This document shows positions 24,670 through 38,850 of a stretch of 64,000 nucleotides of DNA, one piece after another. A model generated the notes under the pieces. The model was not told the origin of the DNA. It worked only from the letters and a program-made list of their open reading frames with translations, and did not search any database. The DNA is from Takifugu bimaculatus. Taxonomy: Eukaryota > Chordata > Actinopteri > Tetraodontiformes > Tetraodontidae. The translations under genes were made by a program, and so were the position numbers. Location of the stretch: contig CP034979.1 in NCBI GenBank assembly GCA_004026145.2, positions 10,694,246-10,758,245 of the forward strand, read 5' to 3'. Positions within the stretch are counted from its first letter, which is position 1. Each line of letters starts with the position of its first letter.

Positions 24670-27600
24670 CAGATAAAAACAGATAAAACAGATAAAAGAT
24701 AAAGATAAAAACAGAACAGCAAATAATGAAATAAGAAATAATGAAATAAGATGAAATTATCGTGATAATTTCTCACCAAACATGTTTGAAGTAACAATAA
24801 ACTATTTTATTATAATATGTTATTTGGAACATGTGGAATAAATAAAACGGCATATAACAAACTAAGAATACGTTTTAGGTTCAGACACAGAGAGTTTGAC
24901 CTCTGTTTGACAGTCATCTAGGACGTTATCCTACTGTAAATCTCTCTCTTGTCCCCAATCTTGATAAGAGCGTCATCCCAGTGGCCTGTGTGCCAAATAT
25001 CATCACAATGTTGCCAGACGACAATCTTACGACTGACCTGCCTGGAGCACTTTTGGAGATGAGGCTACAGAGACTCTCTGAACAGACCAGGTGATAAAAG
25101 ATCTCCTTACAGATTCCTCCCACTTGGCTTCAGTGTCCAAATATGTATCATTGAAGCTTCTGGGTCAGGTGGCATATTTCAAACATCTGACCCATAAAGA
25201 GCTCCAGGGCAGAGGCTGCTTGGGCTGTTGTTCTTCATCGCTGTCTTACGGGCCCACGTGCACCCAGGCTTAAGCCCCTTTGTTCCCCATCCTGCTCCTG
25301 GTTTGTCCTCTCACTGTGGGAGGTGACTGGTAAAGGGTCAAAGGGTCGTTCCAGGCCACCAAAGGATGCAGGAGTTTTTTTCCAGGTTCCCTTCCTATTA
25401 AAAACTGCTTCTGTCTGTCAATAATCATATAAACTAGATAATCATATAACTAGAATTTAAAATTCAGACACAAACCAATGAGATGAAATTGATATACACT
25501 CATAAGTAGAATGAAATATAAGCCTTCATATAAATTTGGGTGGAAAAAGCTTTCAAGCAGGAAGTTGGATCATATCTGAGACACGTCTAAGACTTCCTTC
25601 TCCTCCTTCATGTGTTGAGCTTCGGGGGCCTCAAGAGTCAGCCGGAGCGGACTAAATTTACAGCAGCATGGCTCTGGTTAAATCTAAGTCAATATAACTA
25701 CCTCATCCAGTCAAATCCACATTTTATTGAACACGTTGTGGTTTTCATCAATGCAATATATACAATTATATTGTACAGACAGATAAAACTATCTTCCAGA
25801 AAATATTAAACACACGTCATGGTGGACAAAACCATCGTTCCCTTTCAACTGATTCACAGAATGAATGATGTAGCTCACAAAAACCTGAGGCGTGATTGAC
25901 AAAAGACGTTGATTAGAGATTTAACAGCTTCAGGACCGATGAACAGGTGATCCACAGCAAAAGATAAACCCACACAAGCAGAATTTACTCCACTGGCAAG
26001 TAACCCAAGTCAATAAGTCTGAGGAGTCAGGAGATCAGACAGAGGAAAACCAGGCGGGGGAGCAGGCAGACAGACGGTCAGACAGAAGGTCAGACAGACA
26101 ACTCGGTGAGAAGCGAGACAGGCAGGTCAGGTACAGGCAGGGTCGGAAAACGGTCCCAGAAGTTACACTGAAAGTCTGGCATTGAGCTGAAACCACTCTG
26201 GGAACAGGCGCATGAGGAACCGTCACCTGAATCCTGGGACTGATGCAGGTGAATGGAACACAGGTGTGACAACTGTCAACAGTTGACTGACGTAACAATT
26301 CAAAATACAAGAAAGGCTGCGACCAATGTGGTGTTTGGAGTACAGACAAACCTAAAACCCATGACCCAAACAGAGTCTTGCTCTTTCTCTGAGACCCTGC
26401 AGAAATCACAGAAGTCCAGGCTTTTCTAGAAAAACCTCCAGACCCTTGGCAGGACAGACCTGAGAGCTACTTGTCAAAGCTGGTTTCAGCCTCAAGAGAA
26501 GAAGATAATGCAGCGTGAGAGGTTCCAGGGTACCAGCATCATCTGAGAGCTGGGTGGTTGGACGATCATTCGAAACGTCCTTCACTTTATTACGGTTTGA
26601 AGTCCATCTTCATCCAGCTTCTGCTGATGTGGAACAGAACTGAAAACGCTTGGCGGATCAGCTACTGCTGGATTAAAGCTCCAAGCTCCATGAAAAGCTG
26701 TGCTGTCTGTCTCCTGGACCAAGGAATGTTTCCTTTATACACCTTTAAAATACAGTTTTATTTGAACATTAATGGCTGGAGACCTCGCAGTACAAAAGTC
26801 ACAAAAATTCTCATTTCTGGAGAAGTTTATATGCTCCGTTTGACTCAGCAAACCTGCAGAGGGTCAAAACTCTTCATCAGCCCTGGCGAACTCTGGAGCG
26901 ACGAGGTTAAAGATGTAGCGATGACGGCTGTTGCAGCTTTAGTAGCTGCATTGTATAGTGCTTATTATTGATGTAGGTCTACAGTAATAACAGTAGTGAT
27001 AGTGCTTTTACAAAGGATGGCACATTACTATGTTTAGTGATGATAACGTTGTGGTAGATGCTGTTTTATTTTATTTAATCCCAGCAGGTCAGTGGGAAGC
27101 CATTAGGAGGAGGGACCACCTGCCAGGAAGGAAACGGATGGCTCTCATTTGTTGCCAATATTCTGGTACGAGCCATAATAATACTCAGACACACACACGC
27201 ACCACTTGTCACGGTGTCGCCATCGTGAAACATTGTCATTACTTATGCTAGAAGATGTGTTTGTGTCTTCCTGCATATGTGTGTGTGTAAAACATGACAC
27301 TGAAAATGTGTACGCTTCCCACTGCTGACAGTTGACTCCATACGTAATGGCCTTAAATGTGCTAAAAGACCGACTCTGTGGAGAAGTGCCTGCGTGCACG
27401 TCTTCAGATCTAGTACTTCGCTCCACGTTACGTGTTTGTTTCCTTGTCACAGTGAATAATGTAAATGCAAAGTGACCCAAATCCTCCTGTCTGAGAGTAG
27501 AGGTGTCGCCTCAGTGCAGCAGCTGAGATGTGATTACAGAAGGAAACCATTAAAAATGCATGTTGCGAAGGTGTGTTTATAAAACTTCCAATATAATTCA

Positions 27601-28555
27601 GGTTAAAGCAGCACTTGTGAGGACATAGTGAGAATCTGCTTAGTGAATTAAATACAGCAGTTGAACTCGTCAAACTAGTTTCCCCTTATAGAACCTCAAC
27701 TTACAAATCGAATGTATTTATTTCCAAATAAGGAGAAATGTAATACAAAACAGCACTCTTTCCAATACTAATTGTAACAAATATATAATATTGTAAATAA
27801 TATTATAATAATCTAATAAGCCCCCTTAACCCGCTTTATATTGAAAATGAAACTTGTGATGCTCAGCACTTATTTAGAAATGCTGTAAAAAAAATTGTAG
27901 CTTTTTAAAAATCAGTACATTTAAAAGGGGTGTTGATCAAGTGTTGATTGAAAAGACCATTGTAGAAGTTTTGGGATTTAACATCAATTAGTGCCTCATA
28001 ACCGACCACAAGGTCATTTACATCTGTTTTTTATTTGTGAGGAAATCACCGCGCAAACCATTAATTTTGTTCAACTGCGACACCTCGTGGGAGATAACCT
28101 GTAATGCAGAGTCAAAAATAGAGCAATCGTTACAAAAATGAGATATTTGTTGTGATTTTGTGTCGCTATTTTTCTTATAACCATTTTACACCATATTCAC
28201 ACCCAGCCAGCACTGGTTTAAAAAGAAAAGCTTATTAAATGTTGGCGATGTTCTGGATTCCTGGGGATACAATGATACACACATTGTATTGTATATACAT
28301 TTTATTCATATACTGTGCATAATTAATGAGTGTCAGTTAATATGTGGTTGAATGACGGGCTTGGAGGAAGTCAGTCATCAACGTCCAATAGATGTCAACA
28401 TGCCTTGAAACACATTTCCTGGTGTATTTATCAGAAATCAGAAACTATACATTTTTGGGTGTCTATTCAGTGAAGTGGGCAAGATGCACAAGAGGCAGAG
28501 GAAGGAGGAGAAGCAATGGATTAATTGATAAATGTATTTGCACATTCACATCAAG
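24670..28555. other. Intergenic stretch, no gene recognised
   Basis: Frames such as 26558-26971 (137 residues) and 26035-26409 (124 residues, minus) lack known motifs, and neither has splice or codon evidence. 26035-26110 is rich in CAGACAGA repeats. Nothing further identified. Confidence 0.45.
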
Positions 28556-28559
28556 GTGC

Positions 28560-28735
28560 GTATGTGCCGAGGCAGCCTGAAGCTCCAGCAGTGGGAGTTA
28601 ACTGCTGCTGTAATCTGATTACCAGAGCGTCTGTGTCATTTGTTAGACGCTTCTCATAATGTAACGTTATTTCCCAATAAGATGTGGCTTTAATAACTGC
28701 AGAGCCAGGACATAAATCTGGCAGCTTTGGGGCAA
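28560..28735. promoter_or_regulatory. Weak candidate regulatory element
   Basis: Unique block with CTGCTGTAATCTGATTACCAG, an AATC..GATT near-palindrome resembling an OTX/PITX- or CRX-type paired site, just before a TG repeat. Inference only. Confidence 0.28.
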
Positions 28736-28738
28736 CGC

Positions 28739-28799
<61 letters not shown>
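28739..28799. repeat. (TG)n microsatellite
   Basis: About 30 TG units. Confidence 0.97.
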
Positions 28800-28800
<1 letters not shown>

Positions 28801-28804
28801 ACCT

Positions 28805-31200
28805 TTATTCAGGAAACACATGGAGCATCATTGTCACTAAAAAGCTTTTCTCCTTTTTCCAAATATTTGTGTCTCATGCATCTGTTTTTAAAACAGGATA
28901 TTAAACATTTCAGTCCAGGAGGCAGAACCATAGAACCTGTGAGGTGTCTGCAAAATGTTCCAGGATGTAATAAAATCATCTGGAATGGGGGAGATTTTTC
29001 TTTATGTAAATATGATGTGGTCTGGATAGAGGGGACATGATTTGGGTTTAATAATAGAGAAATGTTCTTTTCTTTAGTTCAGGATGAGCCTTGTTTGCCT
29101 GCGATGGAAAGTAATCTCTGGAAAAGACTAGAAATAACATTCTGGGCACAAATAGGAGATAGAGATGCTAAATAGGTGAATAGTGAGCAGATCTGAGATC
29201 ATATATCTGATAGGTTGAGACGTCAGGTCAGTGTAAAACTGTGGGACGACACCATCTTTTATCCCAACACCACTTTGCTGTTTTATTAGTCTGAGCTGAA
29301 GGCCGACTCCAAGCACCGATCCCAGTCCAGACTGGGACAGGCCGACAGGTTTGGCTTCTACCAGTCTGCCCACTGTCTCCTTTCGAAGGACCTCAGATCA
29401 TTTGCCTCCATCCACTGTGGAGATGAGGGCAGCATGAGGAGCCTACGTGGATCCCAGCACACGGATGGATTAAAGGTGTTAGTGGAGCTTTGAGTGGAGC
29501 CATAACAGTAAAGAACCTGCACAGGGAGGTCAGTTAATCCAAAGAAGTGTCTGAGAGCTGGCTGGAAGCACCGGACGAGACTTTTACCATAAAGGAATGT
29601 CGGGAAAGTGAGGAGAGCTAGACGGCCAGAGACAGACATAGCAGGACATGATCAAGAATTAAAACATCTGAAAGAGCAATCGGACGCTCAGGCAGGGTCC
29701 CGAAAAATGAGGCTCCAAACATCCTACTGGTCAAAGAGAAACGCCACTGTGGGAGCACTGGTTGGTCAGAGGTATACAGGGCCAGACTGGGATTAATGAG
29801 GAGACGCTGCTCAATGATAAAGGTGATCTGTCACATTAATCTGGTGCTCCTGGATGAATCCACAGATACTCTGTGATTAAGCCAATTAAACCTTTTGGCA
29901 GCTCCCTTGTTGCTGCGTTTACAGCAGCGTTTGCTTCTGCAGCAGGCTGAGATTCAAACTAATGTCCACCGTCCAGCCACTCGTTGCCGTCATGGCGACG
30001 GGGTGAAGCATGAACAAAGGGCACCAGCCTGGTGCAGCGACAGCAACTGCCCCGGGGCCCAAACATCTGCCCCCAACATGGATCCAGTGACAACGAGGAC
30101 AGGAGGAAAGCGGAGAGAAGCTCTGTGTTTGGGCAGCAGAAACGAATAAATGTATATTATGACGTTATGTTTAAGTCATTTCTGCATCTAACACTTAATT
30201 TACTGTCCTCGTCGGAGACCTTTAATGGGTTCACTTTGTGTTTTAGATATTGTTGCCTTTGATTTGGTAAAGAGTGGTTTCCAATTTTAAAAAATATGGA
30301 ATTTTACAGGATGGATCTCTAAAGCTGGTGCCTCTTAATGACTTCTTACCTCAAACTATGAACAATTTATAATTATTTTTTTCATAGTTACACAATCTGA
30401 TTTACAAAACATTGTATCACTTTATGGCTTTTTTACAGTATTTCCTAATTTATGGAGCAATTTCCCAAATATGTGAAAACTGAAAAATGAAACTGAATTG
30501 AATCGAAGTGAATTTAAGAAAAACAGAAATTTTAAATGTTTGCTAATAACTGATTGGAAAGGCAAAAGTAGTCAACATAATCTTTGCATAAAAGTAGATT
30601 ATTTCAACAATGGATATTCATTTTTGGGTGTAACAAGCAATAAACTAGTCAATATCCATAAGATTTAGAGTTTTTAGTCATAAGAAAAAGTCTAAAATGA
30701 ATAATTTCAGACTCGTGTGTTTTATTAAATGTATTTAATGTATCTACAGTTGATGAGATTTCCTGAAGGTCTGATGAGCAACAATTTGACATTTTAATGA
30801 AGTAAAAGTAGGTTATTGAAGCTTTTCATCCATAATAGTAATGATTCAGCCCAAAATGCAACAATAAACTATAACGACCACTAATGCCTGTCTTAAATTA
30901 AGTGCATCGTTAGTCAGACTAGAACTAAATGAGTGAAGCTGCGAGTTAAACACTAATCAATGAATCCAGTTTCAGTGCTCCGCTGCAGTGATGTTGGTCC
31001 CGGAGATGTTGCAAGTGATCAGTTTTGGTGTTGCCGTAAATGGCGTGCGCGGTAATTATGGTTGAAGTTGTTGCGAAATCACCAGCAGCAGGAGGGTGAT
31101 GGCCTCCCCGCCTTCATGGCTTCCTGTCCTGACATACCTCAGCACGCAGGCACACAGGCGGGAAATTAAGGACAAAGAGACGCTGATAGCTCTCACTAAT
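28805..31200. other. Intergenic stretch, no gene recognised
   Basis: Only short open frames without recognisable domains. 30260-30960 is AT-rich. No repeat family could be named. Confidence 0.45.
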
Positions 31201-31207
31201 GGTACAA

Positions 31208-31255
31208 GCACACACACACACACACACACACACACATGCACACACACACACACAC

Positions 31256-31286
<31 letters not shown>

Positions 31287-31290
31287 TATA
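31208..31290. repeat. Interrupted (CA)n microsatellite
   Basis: CA units broken by TGCA, CTCA and TACA variants, then a short GA run to 31308. Confidence 0.95.
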
Positions 31291-31404
31291 TAAAAACAGA
31301 GAGAGAGAGAGTCTACACCTATTTTTTGGTTCAAACATTTCAGTGCATATAGGTTTTTCTTGTTTTGCTCTGTTTTGTCGTGACTCCAGCGCACGCTAGC
31401 TGAC

Positions 31405-32000
31405 CACCAGCAGCGTATACGGAGGAGCGCCAGTTAGCAGACTGAATGTCATCAGTGTAATGGTCAGCCATTGTGACACTCTGTCTCTGGCCCATTGGCT
31501 GTGGTTAGAATCAGTTTGAACGACCTGTGGGCCTCTGCGCCATTAGCTGGGCGCTACGCTGGCTCTCTCCTGCTCCAGACTTTAGGATTCTGGCCAAATT
31601 TTAAGGCCAATTGACTTTTAATATGAATCACACCGGGATGCCCAGGACTCATCCCGTTCCTGAAAATTAACACCCTGAAGCACTTAAAAATGGGCATTAT
31701 ATGTGTGTTTGTGCATCACACACACGCACTAGCGCACAAACAGTTATTAATGGCTTGACTGAGTATTGTGATTGTTTTCTCTCCAACTAGACAAGCATCA
31801 TGCGGCGTGGCCTACAACGCCGTGGCGTGCTGGTCATGAGGGCTTTTCCTTTTAAGGCTATCAGAGCCTTTTCCTGTTCGTCCGTCACCGCTGGCCTCCT
31901 CCTCTCTCTCATGTTGGTTTAATTGCCTTCCTCAACTTCATCCTGATGACAATTATTCATTTGCCGGTCCTCCATTTTAGTTTAGTCTTTTTCTTTTAAT
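31405..32000. promoter_or_regulatory. Candidate conserved non-coding cluster between the transporter and lbx1
   Basis: Two unique blocks (31405-31700 and 31780-32000). The first holds GGCCCATTGGCTGTGG, GCGCCATTAGCTGGGCGC and AATTTTAAGGCCAATTGAC. The second holds a GGCGTGGCCTACAACGCCGT near-palindrome and GACAATTATTCATTTGCC. The composition is unlike the repeats around it and no frame is supported. Its position, about 9 kb upstream of lbx1, suits an enhancer. Not aligned. Confidence 0.4.
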
Positions 32001-35000
32001 GGTTTTCCTTGAAATGATGTGTAACAGTTGTAAAACTCCTGGAGTAAATATTTGCCCACATAAAACTCCCCTTTGATGGGATCCGCTCAAAACTCTCAAC
32101 TAACGGTTGTCAAATTCAATAAGAGGATGTTTGACTATGTTTATTCATGGTACAGTGGGACTATTGTCTTCTTTTCTGGTTGTATCAGCCTCATTTTATA
32201 GCAGATATTTATGCTCCTGTTCTCTTTGGTGCCTCCTTCTTCATCACGTCTGCTGTTCTCTTGCCGATGGAGGCTGGTCGCGTCTCTATCATTCTTCCTT
32301 TTGTATGTGATTCCCTTTTATCCTGCAGGGTTAAAGTCAGACCTAAAATGAAGGCCTGACTGCAGCTGATGGTGAACGTGCTCAGATATGAGATTAAACT
32401 GTCTCATCCTCCTCCATCCTCCTCCTCCTCATCATCATCTTCATGAGCAACATCACCTCTTAATGCCTGAATTTATCTACAGTTATATTTTGGCTTTCCA
32501 GCAGATGCTAAATGAAGTGGAAAATTTGACTCTATGTTACGTTTAGAATAAAGATTAGAACAGAACGATTAGAATAAAGAGAGTAATGTATTAACAGTAA
32601 AAACAAACTACCAAAAAAATCTGTTTGGGTTGGTCATATTTTATCTGCTGATGAATCTTTACCACCAATAGCAACAATCTCATTTTCTCATTTTTCTGTC
32701 ATTTTGTCATATGGGCAAACTGTGCACGGTATTTCAGCATTCGAAGAGTCAGGAAAGACATTTTTACACACTGAAATTATTGGCTGCTAACGCTAATTGG
32801 TGGCAGGGTGTGTATAGCAAAAGCGGCCTGGAGATAAATCTTTCCACTGTAGATCCCACTTGTGAATCAGTCACAGTAGAAACACAGAAAGTTACTTATT
32901 AAAAGTTGAGTTAACAGGCCAGCTGACCTATAACTGATTATTGTTTAGCTTTTAAGCTAAATAACATTTAGCTATTAAAATACTTGCACTACTTGCGTGC
33001 ACGCTTGGATTGTGAGTACTTCTTCCACAATTGTGCACACATTTACATTTACAGGGTGAATCGTGCATTTCTGTGATATCTCACATTTAAACGGTTTGGT
33101 TGCCCTCACCTAGGCCAGATTTCCCCGACCAAGGTGAGCAGATGCAGGACTAAAATAGATCCTCAGAGCCTACAAACTGTCTCCACAATGGTTTATGGGC
33201 TTGCTGGCACGGTAAGTTATTTTTAATATTTATTTTTAATTATAACATGTGCTGAAGGTTTATTTTCAGAATGACATCTAGTCTCCTGAGAGGAAGCTCA
33301 TTATTATACATGTGTTTAAACGTGAAAATGTATCATCATATTTCCTTTATGTGTCTGGATTTGAGGTGCAAATTGACCCCGGGCGACTGTTGATTCCGAT
33401 CTCTCTAAGTGAATATCCATTTAAAGCTAATTTGCGAATAAATAGACACTTCGGACATCAGCTGATCGACTCCTTTCCGACAGCGCCCCTCCCTCGTGTG
33501 TGTTACTGACGTGTGAACTACATAACTTGGCAGGAAAAGTTGCGTGACCTCCATGTGTGGCCTTCTCCTGGTTTCCTCACATTCCCATGTTGCCGTTAAG
33601 AGGACGGAGGGAACGGCCACTGTGCAAGGCTGTGGAATCCTCATCCAGCCACTTTAATCCCAGCTCATAAAATGGAGTGACAAGAGATATGTTTGGACAG
33701 GAATGAGCCAAGCAAATGTTCCCGAACCAAATGGCCCGAGGTTAATATGTTGATCGAGCAGTTGGTTCATTTTAGCTTCAACCCTTTCTGACACAAACAC
33801 ACGAGTGAACACTTTATGTTCTGTGTTGAAAGAAGCTCAAACTGATGCCGTTTCAACAATTTGAAACGATGAGCTCATGATGACTGATCCTGTTGGCAAC
33901 AATTACGTAGCATTCAGGCAGGGAAGAGACCAGCGGGCTGTCTTATCCTCTATTAATATTACCAACAAGGCACAGTTTTGAAAAGTGATCACTTCATAAT
34001 CGGTCTGTTAAGAAAGCTCATCTGACAGGAGTTTCTCTGCATGCTAATGCAGAACCGCTACACGAATCAGTTCTCATGTCTTCGGACTATTTTTTCTTTT
34101 TTTCCCTAAATCTCTTCTGGCTGTTAAGTACAAAGCTGGACCATTGATGCCAAAATCCTGCACCTGTTCCAAGGACACAAGTTGGGATAAACGCTCCCTT
34201 CTTGTGGCAGCTTGAGCTCAGTAAAGGCACGGATGGCTGTGAGAATTGTAATGTGACATTATCTGTGAGGTATGCGCACTGGTCCAGGTGTCACATGAAA
34301 TCCAAACGTCAGCGACTGAAAAAACCCCCACAGTCTTACTTAGTCCTTCTCCACATTGCTGGTTCCATTACTCTTTTCCCTCAGTTATTGCTTCCCTTTC
34401 TCACATCCTTTGTTCTCTTTTTACCTGCCCTTCTTTTATTGCTTGTGTTCTGTTTTGCCCCCCCACCACCAGCCCAGATCTGCTGTCACCTTCTCTGTTG
34501 TGGGTTGTTGTGCTGATATTTTGGCAAGAAATTAGTCTCATATGAGCGCACGTGTGTTGTGTATGTGTGCTTCGCCAGCGAATCTACTGACTCTCAACGT
34601 TCAGAACTAAAATCCTGGGATAAATTTGGGATCCATGGATGAAATCGTGTTCTTTTTTTATATGAAGTTACATCTCTGAACTGCTTTACTTTATTAAAGT
34701 GTTCCTGTCGCTAACCAAAAAAGGAAACTGAAGCTAAACACATATAGAACAGCTTAGACAAGAAAGAACTTTGGAAAAAAAATTCAAAAAAATTCACTGG
34801 CATTATTTCATCATTATCTTTGTAATGGCTAAATAACAGAAAAAATGCTACATGCTACATCTGATTGTTTTCCCTTGGTGTAACTTTTAGTCATTTCCAA
34901 AAGCTGGTATAAAATCTGTCATTTTGGATGCAAACAGTCATAAAAAGTGTGGCGGGACAGTTTTATAGCTTTGCTTTAAAGTAGAGCTCTGTATGAACCG

Positions 35001-38000
35001 AACCGGGGGTATTAGGTTCAGTGGCACATTAAACCTCGTTCACCATTAAACCTGGTCCACATGTGCATTGGTGATCAGTACCCAGGTCCCCATGAAATCA
35101 GCTGTTTCAGTGAAACAGCACAGGAAGTCTGCACATGAAGCACAATCACGCTGATAAAAACAATAAACAAACCATTTAGAACAAGCTTTAGACATTTACT
35201 CATAAAACAAAAGGCCTTTTCAAAAACCGACGTGATTGTCACACTTATGTAGATCTTTAGATCTGGGATCTAATGACTTGGCTGTAACCATGAATGGGGA
35301 CAAGCTTCTGGGCTAAAGGGACGTTTTCGCAACCTCGGCTACTTGGTTTCCCTCTGAACATACTAGATCTGAGTAGTGTTAATTGCTGAGCTAGCGGCAG
35401 ACACTTGGCCTGGGGAGTCCCCCAAAAGGGATTCATCCAGGTGTTGGATGGGTGTGCCTTCAGCCGGTTCAATCAGCCCTACTCAAAATCAGGCGCATCA
35501 CTCAGAGTATTGAATATTTATAGGGGGTCTCTGCTGAAGCACCAGTCCCAACGTTCAGCCCCGTTAAGTGAAGACCTTGTGTTAATGCCTGCAAATCTAC
35601 CTGGGCAAGTACGCTAGGCTCACCAGGGAGCTGAACAAGTAGGTCTAGGTGCACTACTGCCTCTTCACTGGACACTGTGTCAGCAGCACGTCTCTGTTCC
35701 CACGTTCCCCTGCACCCTCAGTAGGGAACGATACCCTCACAAGTTTCCCTTCGCTAAGACAACAATCGCTTACACAAGTGTGCCGCTTTTGAATATCACC
35801 TCATTCTGGTGATTTGTCTAAGCTCTACTGTTGTTGTTATCTAGAGCCCATAAGGGCAACTGTCAGGGTAAACTATCATCCATCTCCTAGTGTGCGTGTC
35901 AACTAGAAATCAGCAGGACATCAGTGATGGTAAAGAGCTTGAGCTCATCCTTGCTCAAAGCTGCTCTAGACACCCACACAATTACCATCTCTCGGGCCAC
36001 TTGTTTGCCACTTTTGCACTAGTACAACTCAACACGATATGATTACCGGGTACAAGCAAGGCGGTACTCTGCTCCAACAACCAGGTGGAGACGACTTTGA
36101 GCTGTGTGGCAAACCAGAGACGGAGCTACACAGTGGGAACAGAAATGAGGATGACCTGGAAGTTCCCCTCTGATGGCCACTCAGAGGAACCGGTGAGCAG
36201 AGGAGGGGACAGTTGCTGGGACTTGGCCACAAAGGTGCTGAAAACTATACAGAGGGTGGGAGCGATGTGTGAGTTTTGGCATTTTTTCGGTACTTATTCA
36301 ATTCATGGTGAGCTCACTTTGAACAAATATGCAACGTGTTGTTCCCTGTATACATTGAGCAGTCTGGATCCAGGAGATGAGCGTGGCAGGTGAGGCTGGA
36401 ACCAAAGACAAAAAGCAATCAGAAAGCCAAACAACCAGCTTCAATCAGTAAGAACCAGCACAGGAGCCAGTACACGAGTTAAACACAGCTGCTCCTGATG
36501 AGCTGACAGAGCAGCAGGCGAGGATCTCCGGAGGAGGGATCGGAGAAATCTGCCTGCCACACCCAGCCCGCACAGATGAGGGAAACGAGCACAAAAAACA
36601 GGACAGGGAAACAAATCAAAGCTGTCCTCCACATCCCAACACTGGCTAGTTAGCCACACCAGCGCTGAAGAACCCAGCTTTCATTGCTGTGTTCATGAGA
36701 AAGACATAAATGGTTGTCAGCAGCATACGATAAACTTGTTGATTTTTGCTTATTGATGTTTTGGTGTGTTGTAGTTTTGGTACACGTGTGCGTACGTACG
36801 TTGTGTGTGTATTTTTTCATTGAAATCTTGCTGCATTGTGCGTGTTTTAAATTATTGTGTCATGAGTTCTGTCTTTTCTGATCTGACTCTGGCAATAAAA
36901 GAGCCAGCAAAGGTCAGCATACTGGTCGACCATGTAGGTCAACCTGAAAGAGCACTGTAGCAACCTACTGAGAAGACAAGTATTGCCCCCTAGTGTTGAG
37001 GAGGAGGATGTGTTCGATTTTCTCCGTACGTAAATTGGGACAAGGAACGAATACCAAGGGGACACCAGTCTAATTTTAAGCAGAGCTCGATTAAAGTGTG
37101 CACGTCATGAGATAAGGCAAGCCCCCGTCAGCCAGGTTACATGATCGTTCTGCTGCTGGAACCAGAAACAAACAGTCGTGCAGGGGAAAATCCTTTGGAA
37201 TCTTTGTAATTGTAAACGTTTAGCATCGGGAGCAGTTCGGGCTTCGGTACTTTGCTCTGACACATTTGTGGGGCTCCAGAATTTAACCACCAAGCACATC
37301 AAAATTAGACTTGTCACACAGACAAGCAGATCTGTGAGACTCTGTTTGTCAGATTGGTTGTGAGGACAGAATACTTGGAAGAATTTTAGTCTAACTTTAC
37401 AACTATTTTGATTCATTTATGTATCCATTTTGTACCCAAAGATTCCAGTGACCTATACTATACAAGCAAACACGCACCAATGGGGTGGGGCTTATTTAAT
37501 TTTTGGCTTTTTAAGTTTTGGCTTTGAATACTGCTTTTAATCAGGAAAAAGCAAATATAAATCAGGTTGTATTTTTAATCAATGTTTAATATTTCACTGT
37601 GGCATTACAAGTCTAATATTTAATGTACGGTAAATGTAAAGTTACAATCCTGGATTTTTAAAAAAAGTAATTCTGTGAGAAATATTAGAATGAAGCCCTC
37701 AAATTCCACAAGGACTCGATGCGCTGATGTCACATGATGTTGTAATTGAGTAAAAGGACACTCTCCACCCAGCTGGAACCTCTCATTGACAGTGAGCCTG
37801 CACTAATGGAGAAGTCAACGCACACACACACGCACACACACGCACACTCACACACACACACATGCACGCGCACGCACGTTTAACATCAGGTGAGACTGAT
37901 TGTCGAGGCTCTGTTTTGTCCAAAGCTGCTAAACATGATGCCTTTAATGAAACATTGATTTCCTGTTAGCTCGACTGGAGAAAAAATGTTTTGTCATTAT

Positions 38001-38033
38001 TACTTTTTCACAGTCATGACACTCCCTCCCTCC

Positions 38034-38035
<2 letters not shown>
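32001..38035. other. Intergenic stretch, mostly unidentified
   Basis: 33880-34080 has an enhancer-like texture (ATTAATATTACC, CATGCTAATGCAG octamer-like). 35250-36250 has a different, more GC-even texture with stop-broken frames that could be an old unclassified transposon. 37818-37880 is an impure CA/CGCA tract. No gene recognised. Confidence 0.4.
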
Positions 38036-38215
<180 letters not shown>

Positions 38216-38569
38216 TGTTTTATGGGTTGTTCTACACCACATAAAGAACCATTGAGGCTCGTTGACCGTACATGCAAGGACGCAAAAATAAAGAAGAGCC
38301 TGAAACTGGAGTAGCCTAACAAGTTTCTCTCTCCCACTTGCTGATTTGTTCCAGTCTGCTGCCGAGGAGAGAGAGGGCAAAGGCTAGGGTGGCTGACCAT
38401 GCTCACTATTAATGAACATGTCAGGCTACTGTCATCAGTCATCAGTAATGAATAAATCACTTCAGTCACGGTCAACAACAGCGGTCTGGCAGGCAGAGGA
38501 GCTTTAAAATCCTCTTGATGCAGATTATTATTAATACGATTGCTTCTGTATTGCAACAGTGCCCATTTA

Positions 38570-38850
38570 CAAAAACTAGCTGAGAAAATCTATTACGCTG
38601 CCAGAGGGAGGCAGACCATAATGATTTTTATGGGAAAAGACAACAGCAGTTAGGAGGTAAAAATCTTGTGTGTGTTCTTGTGGTAGTCAACGGTATCATT
38701 CGAATATGTTAATACAATATAAAGTCTTTTCCATCGCGCAGACAAAATTTCTGATGTCATAATTACAGGAGTTTGACAGCAGTAATTAAAGTGCACTTAA
38801 GAACATACGAGACACCTGCTCCTCCCAATAACCGACTAAATAGAAAACAG
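38570..38850. promoter_or_regulatory. Candidate regulatory element upstream of lbx1
   Basis: Unique block with CCATAATGATTTTTATGGG (near-palindromic HOX/MEF2-like core), GATGTCATAATTACAGG and CAGTAATTAAAGTGCAC. No coding frame. About 2 kb 5' of the lbx1 start. Inference from motifs. Confidence 0.38.

Noticed and set aside
26558..26971. 137-residue plus-strand frame
   Set aside because: Composition and content look random; no family signature.
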